Below, piece after piece: positions 53,920 to 64,000 of a stretch of 64,000 bases of DNA. Position 1 is the first letter of the stretch, and the number at the start of each line of letters is the position of its first letter. Under the pieces are notes generated by a model. The model saw nothing but the letters and a program-made list of their open reading frames with translations, did not search any database and had not been told where the DNA came from. Both the position numbers and the translations under genes were made by a program. Origin of the DNA: Hirudinaria manillensis (lineage: Eukaryota; Annelida; Clitellata; Hirudinida; Hirudinidae); the NCBI GenBank assembly GCA_034509925.1, contig CM067536.1, positions 1,197,501 to 1,261,500 on the forward strand, read 5' to 3'.

Positions 53920-56900
53920 CAACAACTTAATTCAAAATTTGCAATCAAAATGCTGACCTGGTAGTCATTCTCGGCCTGCAAAATGACTCCGCAGAGCACC
54001 TTGGCAGTCCCCGTGGGATCCTTTCAAAAACAACAATTATGATGATGATGATGATGATGATGACGATGATGATGATGATGTTAATGATGAAGATAAAAAT
54101 GGCATTGCTAGTGTTGACTAAAGAAAAGCCTAAAAACGCTTCTAGCAATTATTAGTAATTAAAAGCACAATCCAAAAGCATTGAAAACATCATCATCATC
54201 ATTGCCTGGTATTCACATAGTCTTACTAGTTCATTAATAGCTTATTATTAATTATTAATACATTATTATTATTATTAAAATTTATTATTATTAATATTTA
54301 TTATTATTATTATTAGCTTATTAATATAATTAAATTTCGTGGATAAAAAAGGTCTTACAGTGATGGCTATGCTGCTCTTGCACTCCTTCGATGAAATCAA
54401 TTGGACATTACCATCCTCGTAATAGTGCACCTGAGGACAAATTTATGCGATGAACATCGGAGGCGATAAGACGATAAAGATTCATCCTTCGTTCCTTCGT
54501 TCCATTACCTGGACTTTCATTATTCCCACCACCTCGGCAGACGACTGGTCGGCCTGGAAGGTCACGGACCACTGTGAGCGCCACCTGCCGTTCCTGAATT
54601 GAAAGATGGAGTGATGGCATTGTCAGGGCATTAGATGGTGTTAGTTTTGCAGAAATAATCATAAATGCTAATTATATTCGTAAATATTAATAACCGTCAG
54701 TGTCGTTAATATTTATGATAATATTAATATTAATAATAACAATTCCACAAAATCAGCGGACGTCAAAATCTTCAAAATGCCATGCACAAATTCACTTAAA
54801 GCATCCATTTGTATCATTATGATTATGTTATATTATTATTTAACATGATTAGTTAATTGTTATTATTATTACTATTACTGTTATTATAACTAATGCATCC
54901 ACACATCGACTCCGTCCCCACGGAAGCCCGATAGTTCCTGCAAACGTAAACAAAGTCGTACGTACCAGTAGTTCTTGGGATTGTACTGGTGACTCTCCAT
55001 GCAGACGATGACCGTCACGGTGCCGTCCTTGTTGTCCGTGCCGTAGACCGTGGACGACCCCTGCTTGCCGTAGTGGTCGTGGACGTACGAGGTCAAGGTC
55101 TCTTCGACTGCTCGACGCCAATCGTCCACCTGCGACTTCTCCTGGTTGTGGGGCCTGACTTCGGTCGCCTCCTTGCGCAGGTGGTCGTACCTGGACGATG
55201 ATGATAATGATGATATGATGCATGATATTGTTGTTATATAGAATGTTACTATGGGCAGGTTAGCTACATTTGAAGAGATGGAGAGATAGAAAATGGATAT
55301 TATTGTTTGAAGATATAAAAATGGATATTAGCAATTATTTTATAATTTTTTTAACTCCACCCACTTAAAGGACTGATTGGTCCTCGGGTCAAAGAATCTC
55401 CCGCCTCCCAGGTCACCGTGCTCGGTTATAAGAACCTGAAAATATTTTTATTGGAATGTTACAGCTAATTAATATTCAAGGGGAAATTTGGAAGAGCCAA
55501 ACAATTTTGAAAATATCTACGTTAATATCTATATATAAATAAATAATATATATATAAATATAATATATATAAATAGGAATATGCATATAGATATAGATAT
55601 ATATATAATAATTATAATAAAAAAATAATATATAATATACATCTTGATATATCTATATAAGAATGACCATGACATATCTTCTTATGATGGTATATAATAA
55701 CGATAAACACTCACAGGCTCCACAGACCCTTCCAACTTGCAAGAGATGAACTGCTCTTTGTTGTATTCTGCAGCAGCACTTTAAAAACAAAACAAAAAAC
55801 GGATACCGTTTATTCAAGATTGTTGGTGCTTTTGTGAGTAGTCTTTCTAGGAAAGTGAGATGTATTGATAAATATTATATTGATATTGATAAATAATATA
55901 ATGATAAATATTATATTGATATTGATAAATATTATAATGATATTGATAAATATTATAATGATATTGATAAATATTATATTGATATTGATAAATATTATAA
56001 TGATATTGATAAATATTATATTGATAAACATTATAATGATAATGATAAATATTATATTGATTTTGATAGATATTATATTGATAAATATTGATCTCGTAAG
56101 TTTACATTGAGAAGCATAAAAGACAGAGCCTTAACAGAGAGAGTCAAGAGTTTTACGGATGGTGACATTAATATGCAATGCTTATTACATGCATTTTCTG
56201 AATAAACTTTTGCTGCCTCTTCATCAATGGATTCATTGAAACTACATTTAATTGCAACAACAACTGACAATAACTGATTGTTTTACTGAGAATCAATAGT
56301 TTCAAGTCTCGAATGCAAAATGCAGAGCTACAGAGAAAATATAAATCAATTGGTTATTTCCCTTTTTGACTTGCTGACATGTTGCACGAACAAGTAAGTA
56401 AGCCAGTAAGAATCTCCTCAAACAATCCCAAAATAGCAATTATAGAAAAAATAATCATTGATGAAATAAAATAAAACAAGTCTCTTTCTTTTAATAATAT
56501 TGTTTGAAAAAGACTTTTAAGGAACCATAAAAACATATTTAACCTATAGGCTTCTTCTCTTAGCAACTCGTCGTCATCCAGAAGGGTGCGGACATCTGGG
56601 ATTTTGATCCACAAACAAATCATAAACAAAACATTCAAAGGTGCTTAAGGCATGAGTAAGGCATTCAGCAACTAGTTAAATAATTAGGAACACAAAATAA
56701 TAATTGTTAATTTGTGACCATAACAAATAACTTTTTTTGATAAAAGTTCAATGCCAAGACAATGCAAAGAAGAAAAAGTCGTCACAACCATTAAAAACTT
56801 CATTGAATTCGCCTGGAGGGGCATGGAGGATAAAGGAGCTGGCAATCCTTCCCTTTTAAAATAATAATCCCATTATTTATTGAATTAACCTATTGATGTA

Positions 56901-57216
56901 AAGTAAAGACAATGACTAACATGATTTTTCTATTCTAATGAATAATTATTCCATTTCGAAAATAATCTCAAGCAATAATAAATGACTTGCACAAAATTTG
57001 TAAAACGATTAATTATTGCCTTATAAGGAGATATCGTAACATAAGAGGGGAGTGATCTAACAGGAAGTAGTCGGCTAAAATAACAACATTAACACAAAGA
57101 AGAAAACTCGAGTAACAGCAAGAAAACATAACAACTACCAACATCTTAAGCCAATTCATTTAATCAAAACGTTGACAGAGCCGTACCTTCTCTTGTCTCC
57201 CAACATTCCTCGCCAT
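52108..57216 (-). CDS. CAPZA: F-actin-capping protein subunit alpha, ten exons
   Basis: Exons on the minus strand, 57187-57216, 56789-56852, 56544-56595, 55715-55778, 55365-55435, 54966-55190, 54509-54593, 54359-54430, 53958-54020 and 52108-52254, give 290 residues. CapZ alpha pairs with beta to cap the barbed end of actin filaments; the same dimer sits in dynactin and WASH complexes. Markers are [64 protein letters not shown] and the actin-binding end [20 protein letters not shown]. The first coding exon is only ten codons and starts [10 protein letters not shown], which differs from the vertebrate start. The last intron (52255-53957) contains a truncated LINE in the opposite orientation. 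It is divergent from HSPA14. Confidence 0.95.
52525..53725 (+). mobile_element. 5'-truncated non-LTR retrotransposon with restriction-like endonuclease (R2/R4-type)
   Basis: Inserted in the last capping-protein intron, in the opposite orientation. The open frame 52551-53540 has no start of its own because the 5' end is missing. It holds the post-RT linker ([17 protein letters not shown]), a C-x3-C-x7-H-x4-C zinc knuckle (CDAGC..H..C) and the nuclease motif PD..D (VPDLVAW.., CDVTIV). This order is that of R2, R4 and NeSL clade elements with C-terminal endonucleases. About 180 bases of 3' untranslated sequence end in a run of A. Both flanks carry (AAT)n followed by GTACTTGGATGA (52513-52524 and 53741-53752), a target-site duplication. 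(TAA)n targeting is known for the Dong/R4 group, so R4 is the likeliest clade. The single frame is unbroken for 330 codons, so the insertion is fairly recent. Confidence 0.8.
53741..53823 (+). mobile_element. Dispersed hairpin module, copy B
   Basis: The 83-base counterpart of 27764-27849, here on the plus strand and again between (TAA)n arrays. The LINE insertion point lies after its first twelve bases (GTACTTGGATGA), which are duplicated on the far side of the LINE. The module was therefore present before the LINE arrived. Confidence 0.6.
55862..56096. repeat. ATTGATAAATATTAT minisatellite in a CAPZA intron
   Basis: About 235 bases of tandem AT-rich units, alternating ATTGATAAATATTAT and AATGATATTG. 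Open on both strands by chance, reading repeats of INIIMILIN; not a gene. Confidence 0.9.
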
Positions 57217-57535
57217 TTTTGTAGACTGAAGTGTTTTGATACTGATGGAAACTAAAGATGATTAAAATGTGTAAGCTGGTTACAAGTGACAAAGTACTTT
57301 CTCAAAATTAATTATTGTAAACAACATAGTTTTTATTAATAACAATTTATTAACTGGTAAAAAAGGGTCCATTAAATTTTATTTTATTTAATTATTATTC
57401 ATTTTTTTACTTTTACAGTTTTAAAATAGCTGCGTAAATAATGGTTTTTAAATCGCGTTGAGTGATAGCTTTGAACAATATATCAGTTTAATAGAGCTAG
57501 AAGTCATCTGTAAAAAAACTGATAAACAACTCGAA
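57217..57535. promoter_or_regulatory. Shared divergent promoter region, CAPZA / HSPA14
   Basis: 319 bases lie between the two start codons with no open frame. Position suggests a bidirectional promoter. Confidence 0.55.
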
Positions 57536-60500
57536 ATGTCGGCGGTATTTGGGATTTACTTGGGATGTACAACTTCTAGCGTGGCCGTGTGCAGGGCAAG
57601 TGCATTTTTATGTTATATTTAAAATAGAGACGGTTGATCGTTGTGCTTAAATGTAATTTTTTCTGGCTGTTTCTGAAGCATGCAGCAGCGAGCGATATTC
57701 GGACATATAAACTGTCTGATTGTCAAAGTTCCTAACACTAAGAACTTACAAAATTTGTTATTTTTAGTGTGCTAAAGTTTTAATAGTAACCTTTAATTGT
57801 TACATAGGATGGCCAAAGCCAAGTGATAGCCAATGATCTTGGTGATAGGGTGACTCCAGCCTGTGTTGGGTTCCAGGGAAGTGATGTGGTAAGTGCCGAT
57901 TGGTTTGAGCTAGTATAATTAACTAAATTGTAATATCGAAGTTGCACTGTCATCTGGATTTGCTTTCAGTCAACAAAATCATTTGAATATATATTTTTTA
58001 AAATATAGTTTGTGATTGATGCTAAGTTTTCTTCAGTTTCCATCCATGCGATGATGCAAATTTATTTTCAGTCCGTTGGACTCTCTGCTAAGCAGAGTTC
58101 TCAGAGAAACATGAACAACACGATATTCAATGTCAAGAGAATACTCGGCTTGGATTTCTTGGAAAACGCCGAAGAGCTCGAAAACTACATCTCAAAAAGC
58201 AAAGTCAAGGTATTAATAACTTAATTATTAATTATTGTTATTTTATTCACTCAACTTGTCGAGAAAATGATTGATGGAATTGCTAATGCATGATGCATGC
58301 AATTGAGAGATAAATCAATATTTGTGAAATGGGGTTTTTCAACCATTTGGCAGATTGTTAGGAACAATAACCAGCCTCTTTATCAAGTCACCAAGAATGA
58401 CAAACTGACCCAGTTACAGCCAGTGGAAATCGCCGGTCTAATTTTCAAAAGCCTGCTCGGTATGTTTCGTCTCGGCATATTTGCAACGATACAAAAGCCA
58501 CGTGACGGATGTATGGATGTATTGTGTGTTATTTTGACAGGTGAATGTAAGTGTATCTGTATATGTTTGAGAAGCCTTGTTCATACGAAGAAATGTATCT
58601 ATTTCTATGCAAAATTTAATTTCTGAGAACTTCCCAATACTTGTTGATTAGATAATTAATGATTTAATTATAATAATATTTCTTTTTCTATATTATAATA
58701 AAATATTTTCTATATTTTATAATATAATATATTCTATATTATAATATAATAATATTATCTATATTTCTTTTCCAGAAACGGCCAAAAGCCAGAGCGGACC
58801 ACAGAAGAACTACGAGGCCGTACTGAACGTTCCTGTCTACTTCACTGCCAAGCAAAGAGAGGCAATCAAGTTGGTGGATGTTATTATTATTATTATAATT
58901 ATATTTTATTAGAGTTATAATTATATATTATATTTTATTATCAAGTTAGTGGATGTTTTTATTATAATAGTAATTATTATTATTATAAAATATAATAGTC
59001 AAATGTCGTAATTGTCATTATAATAATAATAACAATAATATTACAAAGTTGTTAAAAATGTTATTAGTAATTTCTGACCAGTATTAAATGTTGTTACGCA
59101 TCAGCACAATGTATTTCCATACGTGTATTTTGTGGTCGTGAAGTGCCTAACTTGTAGTTAAATTAAGTTAAGTTAAAGAATCCCTTATCTACGTATCTAT
59201 GATGAATAGAAAGCATTAACTTTATCTTTGAAACCATTTTATCCAATGGATTATTATTACCATCTGTGTTATCATTATTATTATTATTATTATTGCTGTT
59301 GTGGTTGTTGTTATTATTTAATAGCAGCATTATTATTTTGTTATTTATTATTATTATTACTAGTATTATTACTATTAATAACAAAATGGTCAACAGGAAG
59401 GCAGCCGAATCTTCAGGCTTCACCATACTCCGAGTGGTCAACGAGTGCACTTCCCCCCTACTCTCCTACAACATCGGGCAGAACGAACCGGGCCTTTCTT
59501 GGTTGGTTGCAGAGAATATCTTTGGCATTTTAAGTTCCTTTTTAAGCATTTTATTACCATTTTCAGCCACAATTAATGCTTCAAATCTGTTTTATTTTTT
59601 GGCTCATATTTTGTCGTGAACCATTTGAAATGGTTTTAATTACCCGATGTATTGTAATAGTAATAATAATAATAACTAACTACATTATGCTTATTTTATT
59701 ACACTCTCCCATCATCATCAACTTTTTCACTAGAATCATTATGAGTTTGCTAGTATTAACTCTGATTAATTCACCAGCCTGCCCTAAAGGTTTAGTTTTC
59801 CAAAATTAATTAATTTAATTAATGTCTTTCTTCCAGCAACGTCCTAGTTCTTCGGATAGGGGGCCAGTCGGCAGACATTTCCGTGGTGAACGTCGTCAAC
59901 GGCATGTACAGGGTGGTTGCCCATCGCCACGACGACACTCTAGGTGGCGTGGTCATTGACGATGCCTTGGTCGACTTTCTCGTCGGGGAATTCAAGAGGT
60001 CGGTTTCGCTCGTCACTGAATTTGTTTAAGAAAACGTTCTTTTGAAATTCTACCGTCGGTTATTTTCCTGTCTAAAATAATTTCATAAATTAAATATAAA
60101 TTAAGTAGATAAATTAAGAATACGTTTAACTTCTCAGGCAGAGCCGACTGGACTGCAGGGAGAACGAACGCTCCAAAGCCAAGCTGCGATTGGCCGCAGA
60201 AACGTGCAAGCACGCCCTCTCATCCCTGCCCTCGTCCAATTGTTCGGTGGAATCTCTCTATGAAGGCGTAGATTTCTCGTGCAACATTTCCAGGAGCAGG
60301 CTGGACATTCTCAGCTCCTCTTTCTTTCAGTCGTGCCTTGCGGTCGTCACTCGTCTGGTCACGGAGGAGGCGGGTCTGAAGCCAGACGACATCAGCAAGG
60401 TATGGATAGACTCGGATCTGGGTATTTTTTTCATGTTTTTATTAAAAAGACACAAGAAAATGTGTATTGAATCAATAGCCTCCTAACTAAGATGTTTCCT

Positions 60501-62373
60501 TTTCGATGATTTTGCCATTATCTATTATTGGATATTATTATTATTAAAACCCCCAGTCTATATAATAATGGGGAGCACAGCAAATTCTTCTGTTGGTAGT
60601 TACAAATGATCTTCAAATCATTTTGTTTTTAATGACTTCTAAATTATTTTTTTCAAAATTATTTCTGAATTACTTTTTAAAACGATTTCCAAATGACTAC
60701 TTTTAGGTCGTACTCTGTGGCGGGGTCTCGAAGATGCCTCAACTCCAGCAGAAACTCCAGGAGTTCCTGGTGGGTTCGGAGTTCCACACCTCAGTCACCC
60801 CGGACGAGGTCATCGCCGTCGGTGCAGCCCATCAAGTACGTGAAGCTCCATCTAAGATCAATTAACTAATTAGTTATTACATCACAATTAATTTATCATT
60901 AATTAATTATTACTCATTACATATTATTTATTGATGATCACTTGGTGGTAGCTTTACTTTGTTTTAAGAAAAACGTATTGTTTTTTGTCCGCAGGCTTCG
61001 ATTTTGTCCGGCAAAGATAGCGAGGAGATGGAACTCTTTTCTCGGTCTTGCGAGCTTCCCTGCCTGTCTGCAGACATTCTGTTGGAGGTTTGTGCTTCAA
61101 TTGAAACCTCACCTTTGGTTGATCCTTTTGGGATCGATTGATCGATTGATTGATCGGTTAAATGCAATCATGGAATTATGATTGACCAAAATGCCAGTGA
61201 ACCCTAACCAGAGGGTGTTTCCACGGTGGGCCCTCATGGATCACGCCTTGGCTTTGCCATTGCAAACTCTGGCTGCAGCATCGCCTGTTCCGAATTCACA
61301 GCCACAATGTCAACTCTTGCATGGCAGATGGTACATTAAGCAACGCACTTGTAGGCTTCGTATACAAGTTTCTTATAGCAGAACATTGCATATATACTGT
61401 TAACTCAATACTAGTGCTAATCCTTAGGTCCTACAAATCCCTTCTACTTAATATATTGTCATTCGACGTGATAACTAATCGCTCGTGACTTACTCTCGAC
61501 GACAGGTTGCTGACGGGAAAAGAGAGATTCTGTTCCACAGGAAAACTCCTGTGCCATTTAGGAGGGAGCTGACGCTGGCTCTGAATCCTGGCCACAAGGG
61601 CACATTGCTGCATCTTTTGCAGGGCACTCGGTGCGGAGCCAAGTCTTTGGCCAAGGTATTCGAATGACTATTGCTCGGGCATGCATGTCTTTATTTTTAT
61701 ATCATTAAATATGATTGATATGGGTTTGTTTTATACATATATAAGGGATTTTAGGGTCTGGTTTAGACTTCAGTCTTCCTTCTTATAGTATTCCAGAACA
61801 ATTCCTTACTATGTAGCCATGCATTAGTATGATGATATTTTAGCTATTAATAGGAAATCAATAATGTACCTAAATACAATATTATTATTATTATTATTGT
61901 TATTATTACTATTATTATATATATTACAACTTTTTAAATGTAATTTAATTTATTCATTATTCCAGGTAGCCCTAGGTGAAGAAACTCAGGGTTCAATAAG
62001 CATCATCTTTCACTTCAAACAGTGAGTCTCCATTTTATCGAAATTGGTTCTAAGTGACCGTCCCGTACTTGCTACGCATCCTAATTGTTGCATTCATAGT
62101 TTTTGTTTTTTATAAATGCTTTGAATGTAACCATGTCAATCCATGCTTACAATCTCATTGTGATACATGCGACATTATTAGTAATTATGAGCCAAAGTTG
62201 CTAATGCGTCCTCATCAAAGTCATCTCTCTAAATTAGCGACGGATCTCTCCACTTGACCTGTTCCGACGCCTCGGGAATGCACCTGGCCGACCTCCAGGT
62301 TGAGTCGTCAAAGAAACCCTCCTCTCCCGCTAAATCGGCCAATGACCTGCATCCAGACGACACTCAAACGTGA
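57536..62373 (+). CDS. HSPA14: HSPA14 (Hsp70-like, ribosome-associated), thirteen exons
   Basis: Exons: 57536-57595, 57808-57888, 58072-58209, 58354-58459, 58776-58869, 59397-59501, 59837-59998, 60138-60399, 60707-60835, 60995-61087, 61506-61655, 61966-62021 and 62238-62373, giving 523 residues (about 509 in vertebrates). HSPA14 is a short, atypical Hsp70 that works with the J protein DNAJC2 on ribosomes. The nucleotide-binding domain is complete: IYLGCTTSSVAV at the phosphate loop, NDLGDRVTPACVGF, VNECTSPLLSY, LCGGVSKMPQLQQ and AVGAAHQASILSGK. The substrate domain is short, as expected for this member and unlike canonical Hsp70. The final exon, DGSLHLTCSDASG, matches the family end but then adds a lysine/serine tail. 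Intron 1 appears to be GC-AG. The exon 5 donor has a second copy 75 bases downstream. Confidence 0.95.
58862..58962 (+). repeat. Duplicated HSPA14 exon 5 donor
   Basis: ATCAA/GTTGGTGGATGTT at 58865 (true donor) recurs as ATCAA/GTTAGTGGATGTT at 58940, both followed by TTATT-rich sequence. The offset is 75 bases. The reading frame between the two copies closes at a stop before the second. Confidence 0.8.
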
Positions 62374-62458
62374 TCCCATTGGTGTAGGCCGTAAGCACGG
62401 ACGCGGGTCAATTTTTATGGGAAAGTTACTGGAAAAAAGTGTTTTGAACTTTCTGAAA

Positions 62459-62482
62459 GATTAAATAAATAAATAAATAAAA
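62459..62482 (+). terminator. Poly(A) signal region of HSPA14
   Basis: Overlapping AATAAA units (AAATAAATAAATAAATAAA) about 90 bases after the HSPA14 stop. Confidence 0.55.
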
Positions 62483-62794
62483 GCGTTTTAAAAACATGTT
62501 TTTGGAAGAAATTGTTATCGGGAGTTGTGAATTTGTTTGTTTGTTTGTTTGTTTGTTTGTTTTTTATAATCATTTGAAATCTTGGAATGTATGAAAACTT
62601 GGAATTTGTACTATGTTTGGATATAAAATCACATGTTTAATAATATCCATGAATAACAATTGCAACTTAAATCTGAACTAAATCTTAAATGAAACATGGG
62701 CCGAATGTCAACTCGACCGAAGAAACTTCGACTTGTATATTAATTAAACTGGCTGGCCAACCAGACGTTAATAATTGCAATGTTGCGATCGAAT

Positions 62795-63970
62795 TTAGCA
62801 AAGTTCCAGATATGCCAAAAAGCAGGCGAGGCTCGCCACCTTGAAAGGAAGCTCGTCCGAGGCTGCTGATACTTCGGGTATGTCTCTAAAAGTGAACCAA
62901 TTGATCACTTTCCCATCAGAGACGAAGATCTCCTCGTATCCATCTCCGTCCATGTCTATGGAGTCCATGCCAGGTGCTCCCTTGAGGCCACTTGCAAGAA
63001 GCACCTCTTCATATTCCCAGTTAGATTTATTCGAGGGTTCTTTTGGGAAAAGATAAGAGACCTTGGTACAAGTTTTTCCTGCTACCAGTAGCCATGGCTT
63101 GCCGGTGTAGCTGGAATGGTATTTGAATTGTTAATGGTTATTAGCTTATTTATTTATAAGCTAATTTGATTAATAATTTTTTTTTTAGTTTTTTTGCATA
63201 TTAATTAAAAAATATTCATTCTAATTATGCTTAGTTTAGAAGTTTTGCTTTCTGCCTAAGTTTTTCGTTTTCGTATCGTTCCAAACTGAGAAATTAACCA
63301 ATTTAATTAATTAATTTTCAGGAAATTAATTTTATTTGAATAAACTCGTAAACAAAAATAAATAACTGTACACCTAAGCTTAAGAAGTAGAAATAACTGA
63401 TTAATCAGCCATATTTGTGGAATATCGGCAAAAAGGCACAAAAGAATAAAGTGAAAATACGTCAAATCAAATACTTTTTCGATGGGATAACCTTCCTAAC
63501 GAGTGATGGACAGCCAGATTCGTGCGAGAATGCTGTCACGATACCGTGCATTTTAATTGAAACATTCCTGGACGGAAACATTATTAAAATTATATTATTA
63601 TTATTATTATTAAAATAGAATTAAACACTCAAATTTCAAAACTCTCAAATTTCAAATGTTAATACGTAATGACGAATGCGTCGCTTTTAGCACTTAAATA
63701 CGCAAAATTATTCATTAAGTTGAAATTGTCGTAAAATCCATAATGCACATTAATTAATTTATTTATTTATTTTAGGGAATCGACCATAAGTTTAACACAA
63801 ATATCTCCGAATATACAATACCAGCTTGAATCCGATTTGTGGATTTCAAAAGCCGCGACATCGCCTCCGTTATTACCAGATGTTACTACTAAATCAGCTT
63901 TTCCGTCAATGTTTACATCAATAAATTCCAAATAATAAACATTCTTTCTGCCATGTTCTCGATAACACGT
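62795..63970 (-). CDS. FG-GAP/VCBS repeat protein, last two exons (partial)
   Basis: Two 3' exons on the minus strand, 63822-63970 and 62795-63110, joined in phase. The gene continues beyond the right edge. The 154 visible residues contain two calcium-loop FG-GAP motifs, FIDVNIDGKADLVVTSGN and DSIDMDGDGYEEIFVSDG. These are typical of beta-propeller blades in integrin-alpha-like and VCBS proteins. Between them is YTGKPWLLVAG, and a hydrophobic stretch FKVASLACFLAYLELC ends the protein, possibly a membrane anchor or simply the last strand. I cannot tell ITFG-type, FAM234-type or secreted enzyme-like members apart from this end alone. It is convergent with HSPA14, 421 bases away. Confidence 0.7.
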
Positions 63971-64000
63971 CTATAACGTGAAATGACAAGGAAATATAAT

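Noticed and set aside
55810-56110. ORFs of INIIMILIN and related repeats on both strands
   Set aside because: AT-rich minisatellite, open by chance in both directions.
62054-62257. 67-residue ORF with a hydrophobic start in the last HSPA14 intron
   Set aside because: Lies between two well-supported exons that join in phase; most likely intron sequence.
63415-63618. Plus-strand ORF inside the FG-GAP gene intron
   Set aside because: Wrong strand for the gene and ends in a (TTA)n array; no family match.

Overview
The window is nuclear DNA from an invertebrate-type bilaterian animal. Ten or more conserved multi-exon animal genes are split by GT-AG introns in AT-rich DNA that is very dense in (ATC/GAT)n, (TAA)n and (CATC)n repeats. 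Gene content includes a ciliary IFT81, a metazoan TMEM132, Rab, septin, capping protein and proteasome genes. I cannot name the species. There is no bacterial operon, rRNA, tRNA, CRISPR array or viral gene that I can support. All exon models were built by eye. The listed junctions keep the reading frame with GT-AG ends, except one GC-AG intron.

Layout. 0-7.5 kb: a one-coding-exon dynein light chain (minus strand) and a long stretch with no confident gene. 7.5-17.2 kb: TMEM132, ten exons, minus. 17.2-20.3 kb: probable TMEM132 upstream region. 20.3-24.0 kb: a Rab35-like GTPase, six exons, minus, preceded at 24.4-24.6 kb by a possible small membrane-protein gene. 26.3-32.9 kb: a septin, twelve exons, minus, divergent from 33.3-39.2 kb TAF1C, fifteen exons, plus. 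39.8-40.8 kb: HSCB, plus. 41.9-42.4 kb: a 97-residue coiled-coil gene, minus. 42.9-44.5 kb: PSMB6, six exons, minus, divergent from 44.8-50.7 kb IFT81, fifteen exons, plus. 52.1-57.2 kb: capping protein alpha, ten exons, minus, carrying a truncated non-LTR retrotransposon in its last intron and divergent from 57.5-62.4 kb HSPA14, thirteen exons, plus. 62.8-64.0 kb: the 3' end of an FG-GAP repeat gene, minus, running off the window.

The genes do not form one pathway. They cover vesicle traffic, cytoskeleton and cilium (Rab35, septin, capping protein, dynein light chain, IFT81), protein turnover and folding (PSMB6, HSPA14), iron-sulfur assembly (HSCB) and RNA polymerase I transcription (TAF1C). 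Three pairs are head to head with 283-458 bases between start codons.

The most unusual signal is repeated tandem copying of exon-intron junctions. The Rab35 exon 5 donor is repeated five times with a 29-base period. The IFT81 exon 14 acceptor is repeated three times with a 48-base, frame-preserving period. The HSPA14 exon 5 donor is repeated twice, 75 bases apart. A second point is an 83-86-base hairpin-bearing module found in two introns. One copy was interrupted by the retrotransposon, which left a target-site duplication.
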